64,000 nt of DNA from Streptomyces sp. NRRL S-646 (GTDB lineage: Bacteria; Actinomycetota; Actinomycetes; Streptomycetales; Streptomycetaceae), in assembly GCF_000720765.1 (NCBI RefSeq), contig NZ_JODC01000005.1:1-64000 (forward strand). The letters run 5' to 3'. Numbering within the stretch: position 1 is the stretch's first letter; the number at the start of each line of letters is the position of its first letter. Under the pieces are notes generated by a model. It was not told where the DNA came from and ran no database searches. It saw only the letters and a list, made by a program, of their open reading frames with translations. The position numbers and the translations under genes were made by a program. This document shows positions 53,019 through 60,918 of this stretch, piece after piece.

Positions 53019-54040
53019 TGAGCGCGACCACCCAGAGCCCCACGGCCGCGGACAGCCGTACCCCGTCCAAGGTCCAGCGTCTGCTGGGCGACCGGCGGCT
53101 GCCCGTCGCGGCGACGGCCGTGCTCTTCCTCGTGATGTACGGGGTGGGCCTGGGCCGGTATCAGTACTACGGGTTCGCCGAACCTCAGGTCTTCCTGAAC
53201 CTGTTCATCGACAACAGCTATCTGCTGGTCGCCGCGGTCGGTGTCACCTTCGTCATCCTGTCCGGCGGCATCGACCTGTCCGTCGGCTCGATGATCGGCT
53301 TCACGACCATGTTCACGGCCTGGCTGGTGGAGCGCCAGGGAGTACCGCTGGTGCTCGTGATCCCCATGGCGCTGGCCGTGGGCGCGTTCGGCGGCTTCCT
53401 GATGGGCTATGTGATCCAGAACTTCGAGATCCAGCCCTTCATCGTGACCCTCGCCGGCCTCTTCCTCTTCCGCGGCCTGTGCCTGGTCATCAGCAAGGAG
53501 TCGATCTCCATCAGTGACTCCGCGGTCAGCAGCATGGCCCAGGCGCAGGTGTCGCTGGGGATGGGCTTCCTGTCGATCGGCGCGGTCGTCTCGCTGGTCG
53601 TCCTCGCCGTGGCCTTCTACGTCCTGCACTACACCCGTTTCGGGCGGCGCGTGTACGCCATCGGCGGCAACGAGCAGTCGGCCCTGCTGATGGGTCTCCC
53701 GCAGGGCGGCACCAAGATCGCCGTGTACACGGTGAGCGGCTTCTGCTCGGCGCTCGCCGGTCTGCTGTTCACCCTCTACATCCAGTCCGGTGACCCGCTG
53801 CACGCGACCGGCATGGAGCTGGACGCGATCGCCGCGGTCGTCATCGGCGGCACGCTGCTGACGGGCGGTTCCGGCTATGTGGTGGGCACCCTGTTCGGAG
53901 TGCTGGTGCTGGGCCTGATCAAGAGCATCATCCAGTTCGAGGGCACGCTCAGCTCCTGGTGGACGAAGATCGCCACCGGTGTGCTGCTGTGCGCGTTCAT
54001 CCTGGTCCAGCGCGTCATGACGGTCAGCAAGAAGACATGA
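53018..54040 (+). CDS. yjfF: Sugar ABC transporter permease
   Basis: 340 aa with GGIDLSVGSMIGFTTM, FEIQPFIVTLAGLFLFRGL, GRRVYAIGGNEQSALLMG and GGTLLTGGSGYVVGTLFG, the YjfF-type second permease of galactofuranose importers. ATG 53018 has GGAGG 7 nt before it and overlaps the ytfT TGA by one base (TGATG); the GTG at 53015 is possible but worse spaced. End of the operon, 43 bp before a strong terminator. Confidence 0.92.
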   Translation: MSATTQSPTAADSRTPSKVQRLLGDRRLPVAATAVLFLVMYGVGLGRYQYYGFAEPQVFLNLFIDNSYLLVAAVGVTFVILSGGIDLSVGSMIGFTTMFTAWLVERQGVPLVLVIPMALAVGAFGGFLMGYVIQNFEIQPFIVTLAGLFLFRGLCLVISKESISISDSAVSSMAQAQVSLGMGFLSIGAVVSLVVLAVAFYVLHYTRFGRRVYAIGGNEQSALLMGLPQGGTKIAVYTVSGFCSALAGLLFTLYIQSGDPLHATGMELDAIAAVVIGGTLLTGGSGYVVGTLFGVLVLGLIKSIIQFEGTLSSWWTKIATGVLLCAFILVQRVMTVSKKT

Positions 54041-54082
54041 CGAGCCGTAGCTGGAGCTGAGCCGCCCCTAACGCTCCCTGTT

Positions 54083-54125
54083 CGAAGAGGTCCGGCGCAC
54101 GCATCCCGTGCGCCGGACCTCTTCG
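54083..54125. terminator. Strong bidirectional terminator
   Basis: Perfect 19-bp arms CGAAGAGGTCCGGCGCACG (54083-54101) and CGTGCGCCGGACCTCTTCG (54107-54125), 5-nt loop, between the convergent yjfF and MarR genes. GTGCGCCGGACCT is repeated once more at 54129. Confidence 0.9.
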
Positions 54126-54164
54126 CATGTGCGCCGGACCTACGCTTGGCGGGTGGTGCCGGTC

Positions 54165-54611
54165 TCAGTCCTCGGTCTGCCGCAGCATCTGCCGCAGCAG
54201 GCCCCTCAGTGCCAGCCGTTCCTCCCTGCCGAGCCCCGCCAGCGGTTCGCGTGCGAAGCGCAGGGACTCGCGCAGGTCCTTGGCCACCCGTCGGCCCTCC
54301 TGCGTCGCCGCCGCCAGCTTCACCCGCCGGTCGGCCGGGTCGGGGCGGCGTTCCACCAGGCCACGGGACTCCAGGCGGTCGACGATGCCGGTCACGTTGG
54401 ACGGTTCGCACCGGAGTTTCTGGGCCAGCTTGCGCATGGGCAGCGGTTCCAGGGAGAGCAGACTCAGCAGACGGGCCTGGGCGCCGGTCAGCGAGTGCTC
54501 GGCGGCGGCGTCCTCGTAGTCCTCGTGATAGCGGGCCACGATGTCACCGATGAGCTCGACGACCTCCAGGGTCAGTTCATCGGGACGGCGGGTGTTCGGT
54601 GGAGTGGCCAT
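54165..54611 (-). CDS. MarR-family transcriptional regulator
   Basis: 148 aa from ATG 54611. Winged HTH: SLTGAQARLLSLLSLEPLPMRKLAQKLRCEPSNVTGIVDRLESRGLVERRPDPADRRVKLAA, with the D-P-A-D-R-R wing. A single Cys (LRCEPS) lies in the DNA-binding helix and not at the OhrR sensing position. Divergent from the oxidoreductase gene with tandem palindromes between them, so it probably represses both. Confidence 0.9.
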   Translation of the reverse strand: MATPPNTRRPDELTLEVVELIGDIVARYHEDYEDAAAEHSLTGAQARLLSLLSLEPLPMRKLAQKLRCEPSNVTGIVDRLESRGLVERRPDPADRRVKLAAATQEGRRVAKDLRESLRFAREPLAGLGREERLALRGLLRQMLRQTED

Positions 54612-54639
54612 GGGCTCAGCGTACCGCGTTACTTGACAA

Positions 54640-54679
54640 CCTGAAATATTCAGGAGCATTGTTGTTTCAGGTACTGAAG
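54640..54679. promoter_or_regulatory. Tandem MarR operator sites
   Basis: CCTGAAATATTCAGG (54640-54654) and TTTCAGGTACTGAAG (54665-54679) share the TTCAGG/CCTGAA half-sites and fill the gap between the divergent MarR and oxidoreductase genes. A TTGACA lies at 54634 on the + strand, next to the first site. Confidence 0.7.
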
Positions 54680-54709
54680 TATTTCCCGCACGCTCGAAAG
54701 GCACTCGTC

Positions 54710-55708
54710 ATGATCAACCGCGAATGGCACCTGCTCAGCCGCCCCGTCGGCTGGCCGAAGCCCGAGGACTTCGCCCTGGTCGAGACGGAGGTCGCGACGC
54801 CGGGTGAGGGCCGGGTGCTGGTCCGCAACAAGTACCTTTCGGTCGACCCGTACATGCGTGGCCGCATGAGCGACGCGAAGTCGTACGTCGCGCCCTTCGA
54901 GCTGGGCAAGGTCATGCAGGGAGGTGCGGTCGGCGAGGTGGTCGAGTCCAACGCCGAGGGCATCGCCGTCGGCGACCACCTGCTGCACTTCTTCGGCTGG
55001 CGCGAGTACGCGGTCGTGGACCCGAAGACCGCCGTCAAGGTCGACCCGGAGGCCGCGCCGCTGAGCACGTACCTCGGTGTGCTCGGTATGACGGGTCTGA
55101 CGGCGTACGCGGGCCTGCTGCGGGTCGGTGCGTTCAAGGAGGGCGACGCGGTCTTCGTGTCCGGCGCCGCGGGTGCCGTCGGCAGTCAGGTCGGCCAGAT
55201 CGCCAAGCTCAAGGGCGCCTCCCGGGTGATCGGCTCCGCCGGCTCCGACGAGAAGGTCAAGCTCCTCGTCGAGGAGTACGGCTTCGACGCCGCGTTCAAC
55301 TACAAGAACGGCCCGGTGGGCCGACAGCTGCGCGAGGCCGCGCCCGACGGGGTCGACGTCTACTTCGACAACGTCGGCGGTGACCACCTGGAGGCGGCCA
55401 TCGGCTCCCTCAACCAGGGCGGCCGGATCGCGATCTGCGGCATGATCTCGGTCTACAACAACACCGAGCCGGCGCCGGGACCGCGCAACCTCGCCCGGCT
55501 CATCCAGACCCGCGGCCGCATCGAGGGCTTCCTGGTCGGCGACCACTACGACCTCCAGCCCGAGTTCGTCCAGGAGGTCGGCCCCTGGGTCGCCTCGGGG
55601 CAGCTGAAGTACCGCGAGACGGTCGTCGAGGGCATCGAGAACAACCTGGAGGCCTTCCTCGGGGTCCTGCGCGGCGACAACACCGGAAAGATGATCGTCA
55701 AGCTGTAG
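54710..55708 (+). CDS. NADPH-dependent medium-chain oxidoreductase (CurA/leukotriene B4 dehydrogenase type)
   Basis: 332 aa from ATG 54710 (AAAGG upstream). LVRNKYLSVDPYMRGRMSD, GMTGLTAYAGLLRVG, VFVSGAAGAVGSQVGQIAKLKG and DVYFDNVGGDHLEAAI are characteristic of zinc-free alkenal/one reductases. It reduces alpha,beta-unsaturated carbonyls with NADPH, a detoxification role. Under the neighbouring MarR regulator by layout. Confidence 0.92.
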   Translation: MINREWHLLSRPVGWPKPEDFALVETEVATPGEGRVLVRNKYLSVDPYMRGRMSDAKSYVAPFELGKVMQGGAVGEVVESNAEGIAVGDHLLHFFGWREYAVVDPKTAVKVDPEAAPLSTYLGVLGMTGLTAYAGLLRVGAFKEGDAVFVSGAAGAVGSQVGQIAKLKGASRVIGSAGSDEKVKLLVEEYGFDAAFNYKNGPVGRQLREAAPDGVDVYFDNVGGDHLEAAIGSLNQGGRIAICGMISVYNNTEPAPGPRNLARLIQTRGRIEGFLVGDHYDLQPEFVQEVGPWVASGQLKYRETVVEGIENNLEAFLGVLRGDNTGKMIVKL

Positions 55709-55824
55709 GTCTTCTGCAGTCCTCCTCACCCTTCCTTGCTGATTCCGGCATGCGGTAACTTCTTTCCGAAACCGTCGTCGATCGTGGGCGCGAGTCGCGG
55801 CGGACCGAGGAGGAAGACAACCGC

Positions 55825-56244
55825 ATGTCCATCCAGCAGACCGACGTCCTCTACACCGCCGTCGCCACCGCCGAGAACGGTCGCGACGGCCGGGTCGCCA
55901 CCGACGACGGCAAGCTCGACGTCGTCGTGAACCCGCCCAAGGAGATGGGCGGCAGCGGCGCCGGCACCAACCCGGAGCAGCTGTTCGCGGCCGGCTACAG
56001 CGCCTGCTTCCAGGGCGCGCTGGGCGTCGTGGCCCGCCAGGAGAAGGCCGACATCTCCGGTTCGACGGTCACCGCGAAGGTCGGCATCGGCAAGAACGAC
56101 GACGGCTTCGGAATCATCGTCGAGATCTCGGCCCGGATCCCGGGCGTCGACGCGGAACCGGCCAGGGCCCTCCTGGAGAAGGCCCACCAGGTCTGCCCGT
56201 ACTCGAAGGCGATCCGCGGCAACATCACCGTGACGCTGGTCTGA
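55825..56244 (+). CDS. ohr: Organic hydroperoxide resistance peroxiredoxin (Ohr)
   Basis: 139 aa OsmC/Ohr fold. Peroxidatic C61 (AAGYSACFQGAL), resolving C124 (HQVCPYSKA), supporting R20 and E51 (TNPEQLFAAG), all at canonical places. Reduces organic peroxides in the cytoplasm using lipoylated or thiol partners. ATG 55825 follows GAGGAGGAAGACAACCGC. No OhrR gene adjoins; the MarR gene 1.2 kb away lacks the OhrR cysteine. Confidence 0.95.
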   Translation: MSIQQTDVLYTAVATAENGRDGRVATDDGKLDVVVNPPKEMGGSGAGTNPEQLFAAGYSACFQGALGVVARQEKADISGSTVTAKVGIGKNDDGFGIIVEISARIPGVDAEPARALLEKAHQVCPYSKAIRGNITVTLV

Positions 56245-56259
56245 CGCACTCGTTGCTAG

Positions 56260-56300
56260 GACGGAGGCCGCACCCCTGGACGTGGGGTGCGGCCTCCGTC
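56260..56300 (+). terminator. Hairpin terminator after ohr
   Basis: 17-bp perfect arms GACGGAGGCCGCACCCC (56260-56276) and GGGGTGCGGCCTCCGTC (56284-56300), 7-nt loop, followed by TTGTACTCGTT. Confidence 0.88.
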
Positions 56301-56327
56301 TTGTACTCGTTGCCACGGGGATCGGTA

Positions 56328-56380
56328 GCGCCCCTTAAGGGGCGCGGGGAACTGCGCGAACAGCCACAACGTACCGGCAG
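56328..56380 (+). repeat. Dispersed repeat, copy E
   Basis: Perfect palindrome GCGCCCCTTAAGGGGCGC, then GGGGAACTGCGCGAACAGCC and ACAAC. Between the convergent ohr and serine-hydrolase genes, where it could terminate the latter. Confidence 0.85.
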
Positions 56381-56403
56381 GTGAAAACGCGCCGGTGAAG
56401 CTC

Positions 56404-57555
56404 TCAGATGCCAAGTGCAGCGCCATGCACCGCTTTGACCAGCCGCTCGTTCTCCGGTGCCGCGCCACCCGGGAAGGCGATGCGCCGCCGGGTGTAGCCG
56501 TACGCCAGGCCGCTGCGCGGGTCCGCGAACGCCTGGGAGCCGCCCGCTCCGGCGTGCCCGAAGGCCCCGGCGCCCAGGAACAGGTACCAGGCCTCGCCCG
56601 TCGCCTGGAAGCCGAGGCCGAAGGCCCGCTGGGCGCGGGCCACCAGGTCGTACCCGGCCGAGTGGACCTGCCCGACCTCGGCGACGGTGTCCGGCTTCAG
56701 CAGCGGCGGCCGCCCCGCCACCTCGCTGATCGCCGCCGCGTACATCCCGGCGAGCCCGCGCGCCGCGGCGACTCCGCCCGCCGACGCCGGGCCCTTGGCG
56801 CGCACGGTACGGGAGTTGGCGTGGCCGACCAGATCCCCCGGCTCGGGCACATGCGTGTTGAACGCGATCGAGGCGAGCGTGTGCGGCCCTCTCGGCGTCG
56901 CGTCCAGGAAGGCCTGCTGCTTCGCCGTCGGGGCCATCGGCTGCACGGACCGGAAGCGGGGCTCCAGCGCCTCGGGCAGCCCCAGGAAGAAGTCCAGCCC
57001 GTACGGGGCCCGCACCCGCTCCTCGTAGATCTCCTGGAGGGTGTGGCCCGTGGCCCGCCGCACCACCTCTCCGGCGAGCGCGCCGATGACGAGCGCGTGG
57101 TAGCCGAACGCCGTGCCCGGGCGCCAGAACGGCCGCTGGTCGGCGAGCCGTTCGGCGATCGCGCGGTCGTCGGCCAGCTCGTCCTCGCTGAACCCGGCGT
57201 CGAGCCCGATCAGCCCGGCGCGATGGGTGACCAGGTCCCGCAGCGTCAGCGTCGCCTTGCCCTCGGTCCCGAACTCCGGCCAGTAGTACGTCACTTTGCG
57301 GTCCAGCTCGAGCGTGCCGTCCTGCACGAGGAGCGCGACGACCAGATGGGCGGCGCCCTTGGTCGACGAGAAGACGCCGTAGAGGGACTCGGCGTCGTTG
57401 CCGTCCCCGGCCCACAGGTCGACGACCTTGCGGCCGTGCACATACGCGCACAACTGGCCTTCGTAGTCGGGTAGTTCCCCCGCAACGAACGCGGCGAACT
57501 CCTCACGCACTGCCTCGAAGCCGTCCGCGACGGTGCCGTGGATCTGCTGCGTCAT
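56404..57555 (-). CDS. Beta-lactamase-fold serine hydrolase (class C / EstB type)
   Basis: 383 aa, no signal peptide. Nucleophile S63 and K66 in SSTKGAAH (SxxK); second motif Y-x-x in FGYHALVIGALAGEVV; a HAGAGGSQ near the end stands for the KTG/HxG strand. Esterase-type members lack beta-lactamase activity, and the cytoplasmic location argues for an esterase or a peptidase on small substrates. ATG 57555 follows GGAGAACGG, which directly follows the stop of a 22-codon frame with a strong ribosome site. Confidence 0.9.
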   Translation of the reverse strand: MTQQIHGTVADGFEAVREEFAAFVAGELPDYEGQLCAYVHGRKVVDLWAGDGNDAESLYGVFSSTKGAAHLVVALLVQDGTLELDRKVTYYWPEFGTEGKATLTLRDLVTHRAGLIGLDAGFSEDELADDRAIAERLADQRPFWRPGTAFGYHALVIGALAGEVVRRATGHTLQEIYEERVRAPYGLDFFLGLPEALEPRFRSVQPMAPTAKQQAFLDATPRGPHTLASIAFNTHVPEPGDLVGHANSRTVRAKGPASAGGVAAARGLAGMYAAAISEVAGRPPLLKPDTVAEVGQVHSAGYDLVARAQRAFGLGFQATGEAWYLFLGAGAFGHAGAGGSQAFADPRSGLAYGYTRRRIAFPGGAAPENERLVKAVHGAALGI

Positions 57556-57564
57556 CCGTTCTCC

Positions 57565-57633
57565 TCAAGCTCGGCCGCTGGGCGAGGGGGCGATCAGTGC
57601 AGGTCGCGCCAGGGCGGTTCGCGTGGTGCCCAC
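57565..57633 (-). CDS. Possible 22-aa leader peptide before the serine hydrolase
   Basis: GTG 57633 is preceded by AGGAGGAGG at 5 nt, the strongest ribosome site of this region, and opens a 22-codon frame (VGTTRTALARPALIAPSPSG then RA). Its TGA lies 9 bp before the hydrolase ATG, so termination would deliver ribosomes to the hydrolase site. The peptide is too short to judge by composition; a coupling or attenuation role is inferred. The rest of 57634-57830 shows no gene. Confidence 0.35.
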   Translation of the reverse strand: MGTTRTALARPALIAPSPSGRA

Positions 57634-57830
57634 GTGTACCTCCTCCTGGGCTTCCTGAGATCGATACGGCGAGATGTACCCGTTCGACTCAACCCCAACA
57701 AGAGGTAGTTCATGTCACGGATGCCCCGTTTGGCGCATCGTGGGTGGGCCGGAAGGGGCGACGCGGTCCGTCGGATGGGGGCATGCTGAGGGGCGACCGT
57801 CGGCACACAGGCTCCAGCCGAGGAGAGCCC

Positions 57831-58694
57831 ATGGCAACGATCCCCTCGCTCCCCAGCAGGGACGACGTGCTGCGCATGGCACGCAACACCACCGACATCA
57901 CCGGCCAGCTCCTGGACACGGCCGGGAACATCACCCGGATCGCGATGAACACCTTCGACCCGCGGGACGGCTCGGGCGCGGAGGTGCTGCGCGTGCTCCG
58001 CGAGACCACCGCGGAACTGGCCGAGGCGAGCGCGTCGCCGCAGGCGCAGGAGGCGTTCTACCGGATCGTCGACACCCTGACCCGGCTGGGCACGAGCGGG
58101 GCGCCGCTCGCCGTGCACCCGGTGAGCGAACCGGCGCAGGCACTGCTGACGGCGATCGGCGACAGCCTCCTGCCGGTGCTGGACGCGGTCGAGCCGGCCG
58201 TGGAGGAGTTCGCGGACGCCCTCGGCGACCTGGTCGAGGCGACCTCCCCCCTGCTGCCCGCGGCGGCGGGCGTGGCCGCGGGAGCACTTCTCGCGGTGAC
58301 GCCGGTACTCCGGGCAGCAGCAGACGTCCTGCGCGAGTCCTCCCCCGAACTCCGCCGCGTCGCCGACGCGTTGACCGCAGCCCTCGCCCCACTGATGCCC
58401 CTCCAGGTCGCCCTCGCAGAACGCGCCGCAGCCGCCGGAGCAGGCGTGGTCCGAGCAACCCTGCCCCCACTGGCCGACCTCGCGGAAGCAGCGGCGGCAA
58501 CGACGAAGGCGGCACGACCGGTACTGATCGCGGGCGAGGAGATGCTGGTGTCCGGCTTCGAGCAGCTCCAGCCCCTGCTGCTGGCCGCGGCATCCCGGGC
58601 GGGCCGGGTGGCACGGGCGGCGGCGGTACGGGTGAGTGCGGCCGTTTCGCCGGCGGCGGAGCGGGGCGTTGTGGTCGCAGTCTCAACACCGTGA
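57831..58694 (+). CDS. Hypothetical Ala-rich helical protein
   Basis: 287 aa from ATG 57831 (GAGGAGAGCCC upstream). Almost entirely Ala/Leu/Val/Glu with heptad-like spacing (LRVLRETTAELAEASASPQA, VEPAVEEFADALGDLVEATS, ADVLRESSPELRRVADALTA). No signal peptide; a moderately hydrophobic segment (LLPAAAGVAAGALLAVTPVL) at about 140-160. Probably a long helical bundle, perhaps membrane-peripheral. No family recognised. 49 bp before the EI24 gene in the same direction, so possibly co-transcribed. Confidence 0.7.
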   Translation: MATIPSLPSRDDVLRMARNTTDITGQLLDTAGNITRIAMNTFDPRDGSGAEVLRVLRETTAELAEASASPQAQEAFYRIVDTLTRLGTSGAPLAVHPVSEPAQALLTAIGDSLLPVLDAVEPAVEEFADALGDLVEATSPLLPAAAGVAAGALLAVTPVLRAAADVLRESSPELRRVADALTAALAPLMPLQVALAERAAAAGAGVVRATLPPLADLAEAAAATTKAARPVLIAGEEMLVSGFEQLQPLLLAAASRAGRVARAAAVRVSAAVSPAAERGVVVAVSTP

Positions 58695-58743
58695 GCTGCA
58701 GCCCAGATCCACCCCCCACCCCCTCCCCGATAAAATTCCCCCC

Positions 58744-59559
58744 ATGCGAGATCTCGGGGCGGGCTTCACCTACCTACTCAAGGGCCAACGATGGGTGGCC
58801 GGCCACGGCAAGCAGTACGGCTTCGGCCTGCTGCCAGGCCTGATAACCCTCGTCCTCTACATAGCGGCGCTGACCACCCTCGCCCTGTGGGGCGAAGACG
58901 CCGTCACCTGGGCAACACCCTTCGCCAACGACTGGTCCAGCCCCTGGCAAGGCATCTTCCGAGGCTTCCTCACCGCAGTACTCTTCGCCCTGGCTCTGCT
59001 CCTGGCCGTCCTCACCTTCACCGCGGTGACGCTGCTCATGGGCCAGCCCTTCTACGAGAACCTCTCCGAGAAGGTCGACCGTGACGTCTCCCCGGACGGC
59101 ACCGCCCCGGAGTCCGGCCTCCCCCTCTGGCGCGAACTGTGGATCTCGGCCCGCGACAGCCTCCGTATCCTCGTGCGGGCACTGCTCTGGGGCGTCCTGC
59201 TCTTCGCCCTCGGCTTCCTCCCGCTCGTCGGCCAGACCGTCGTCCCGGTGATCGGCTTCTTCGTTACGGGGTTCTTCCTCACGGAGGAACTCACCGCGGT
59301 GGCCCTCCAGCGCCGCGGCGTCGAACTACGTGCCCGCCTCACCCTGCTCCGCTCCCGCAAGACCCTGGTGTGGGGCTTCGGCACCCCGCTGGGCCTGGCC
59401 TTCCTGGTGCCGTTCGTCGCGGTGTTCCTGATGCCGGGCGCGGTCGCCGGCGCGACGCTGCTGGCGCGGGAGCTGCTGGGCGAGGAGACCGAGGAGGGTG
59501 GCGACGACACCACCGCGGACCCCGAGCCGGAAGACGTCACCCAGCAGTCGTGGCATTGA
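58744..59559 (+). CDS. EI24 / CysZ-like membrane protein
   Basis: 271 aa with about four to six hydrophobic helices (YGFGLLPGLITLVLYIAALT; GFLTAVLFALALLLAVLTFT; LLWGVLLFALGFLPLVGQTV; LVPFVAVFLMPGAVAGATLL). FYENLSEKVDR and the LP-LVGQ-V-P motif fit EI24-domain proteins, the bacterial members of which include CysZ-type sulfate channels. No cysteine-biosynthesis genes nearby, so sulfate transport is uncertain. An acidic C-terminal tail overlaps the convergent peptidase gene by 23 bp. Confidence 0.83.
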   Translation: MRDLGAGFTYLLKGQRWVAGHGKQYGFGLLPGLITLVLYIAALTTLALWGEDAVTWATPFANDWSSPWQGIFRGFLTAVLFALALLLAVLTFTAVTLLMGQPFYENLSEKVDRDVSPDGTAPESGLPLWRELWISARDSLRILVRALLWGVLLFALGFLPLVGQTVVPVIGFFVTGFFLTEELTAVALQRRGVELRARLTLLRSRKTLVWGFGTPLGLAFLVPFVAVFLMPGAVAGATLLARELLGEETEEGGDDTTADPEPEDVTQQSWH

Positions 59560-60823
59560 CCGCCACGGTCAGGATCGCCCGTACCTGAGCGATGATGTCC
59601 TGCCGGTTCTGCAGGAACTGCGGGTCCGTGACCGTCCCGGTCGCCGGATCGGTGTTGCCCGTGCCGAACTGCAGCACCGGCGTGTGCACATGGCCGCCGG
59701 GCAGGGTGCCGTGCAGCCCGAGACGGTCCCGCAGCAGGGTGGCCCGGTAGGCGATCTCGTTGGAGAGGTAGTTGCCCCCGCCGCCGGCCCGCGCGGTCGA
59801 GCCGGGAGTCGGCCCGTCCGGCCGTACCACCGCATCCGTGCCGCCCGCCGGGATCTCGGTCACCTCCGTGTGGTCGTAGACGGGGAAGCGCCCCGTGTTC
59901 GCGGCCACGATCTCCTTGTAGGGCAGAGTGGTCGTCGTCCACTGCGGCTGTGAGGCGGGATCCGTGACCGGGACGGTCTCCGTCCGGCTGATGTTGTCGT
60001 TGTCGGGGAACCCGCCCCGCCAGGCCCCGTTGGTCCGCTCCACGTCGAACCGCCCGACCCGCCCCTGGCTCACGGTCGTGAACAGGTCCACCTTCTTCAG
60101 ATACGGCCGCAGCGTCCGCTCCACCGTGCCTCCCCCAGTGCCAAAAGCCTGGGAGGTGCCCCCAGCGAAGTCCTGCCAGCGCACCGGGAACACGACGGTC
60201 TCGACCCGCGCCGGTCCGTGCGCCGTCTGGATCACCGTTCCGTCGAGCGCGAGCGCGGTGGCCCCGGAAGGGTTGGAGATCCGGATGTCCCGGTCCAGCG
60301 TGAAGGGATCGAAACCGGTGACGAGCACGCGCCTCAGGCCCTTGCCATGCGGCGGGTAGCGGACGTCGGTCTGCCCGCGCGAGGTGCGCTCCAACGCATC
60401 GATCAGCGCCGCCCGTTGCTGGTCGCTCAGCCCGAACTCCGGCTCCCAGGTGCGCACTTCCCGGGTCATCCCGAGCCGCGCCCAGTACAGCGGCCGGTCG
60501 TCGTCCCGGGCCAGGTCCCCGCCCGCCGGACCACGCCCCTGCGCCCGGTCCACGGCCCGCCGCCACAGCGCCGACCCCTCGTGTACGAGGATGCGGCGGG
60601 CCTGCGCATAGGAACGGGCCCCCTCCAGTGCGCGGCTGAGCCCGGGTGCCACGTCGTCGAAGCCGGACCGTTCGAGGATCTCCTGCGGTACGGCCTTGTC
60701 GAGCCGCTGTTCCTCCACGGTGGGGGAGGGGACCGTCCCGGCGGCGGTCGCCGTGGTGGGGGCCGCGAACCCGGTCAGCAGCGCCAGTCCGAGTACACCG
60801 ATCCGAACACGTATGGAATTCAA
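59537..60823 (-). CDS. Secreted peptidase C15-like protein with Ser in place of the catalytic Cys
   Basis: 428 aa from TTG 60823 (GGAAGGACC upstream). Signal peptide to about residue 27 (VLGLALLTGFAAPTTATAA), a helical region to about 160, then a pyroglutamyl-peptidase-like domain: VLVTGFDPF (167-174), GRFDVERTN with E262, GGGNYLSNEIAYR with S354 where C15 enzymes have the nucleophilic Cys (YLCN), and H380 in GGHVHTP. Size is about twice that of cytosolic Pcp (215). Cys to Ser means either a serine-nucleophile variant or loss of peptidase activity; export to an oxidising milieu could favour the change. Confidence 0.82.
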   Translation of the reverse strand: MNSIRVRIGVLGLALLTGFAAPTTATAAGTVPSPTVEEQRLDKAVPQEILERSGFDDVAPGLSRALEGARSYAQARRILVHEGSALWRRAVDRAQGRGPAGGDLARDDDRPLYWARLGMTREVRTWEPEFGLSDQQRAALIDALERTSRGQTDVRYPPHGKGLRRVLVTGFDPFTLDRDIRISNPSGATALALDGTVIQTAHGPARVETVVFPVRWQDFAGGTSQAFGTGGGTVERTLRPYLKKVDLFTTVSQGRVGRFDVERTNGAWRGGFPDNDNISRTETVPVTDPASQPQWTTTTLPYKEIVAANTGRFPVYDHTEVTEIPAGGTDAVVRPDGPTPGSTARAGGGGNYLSNEIAYRATLLRDRLGLHGTLPGGHVHTPVLQFGTGNTDPATGTVTDPQFLQNRQDIIAQVRAILTVAVNATTAG

Positions 60824-60918
60824 GGGAGTTCAGGTCCTTCCGTCGCCGTCGTGGGGGAGCGTGGTGCGGACGGCCGCAGTATCGCGTGACGGAAGTGGTC
60901 CACGCCATGGGGTGGGGC

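Noticed and set aside
57594..57713. A 39-codon minus-strand frame starting MNYLLLGLSRTG
   Set aside because: No ribosome site, and it overlaps the better supported 22-codon frame in another phase.
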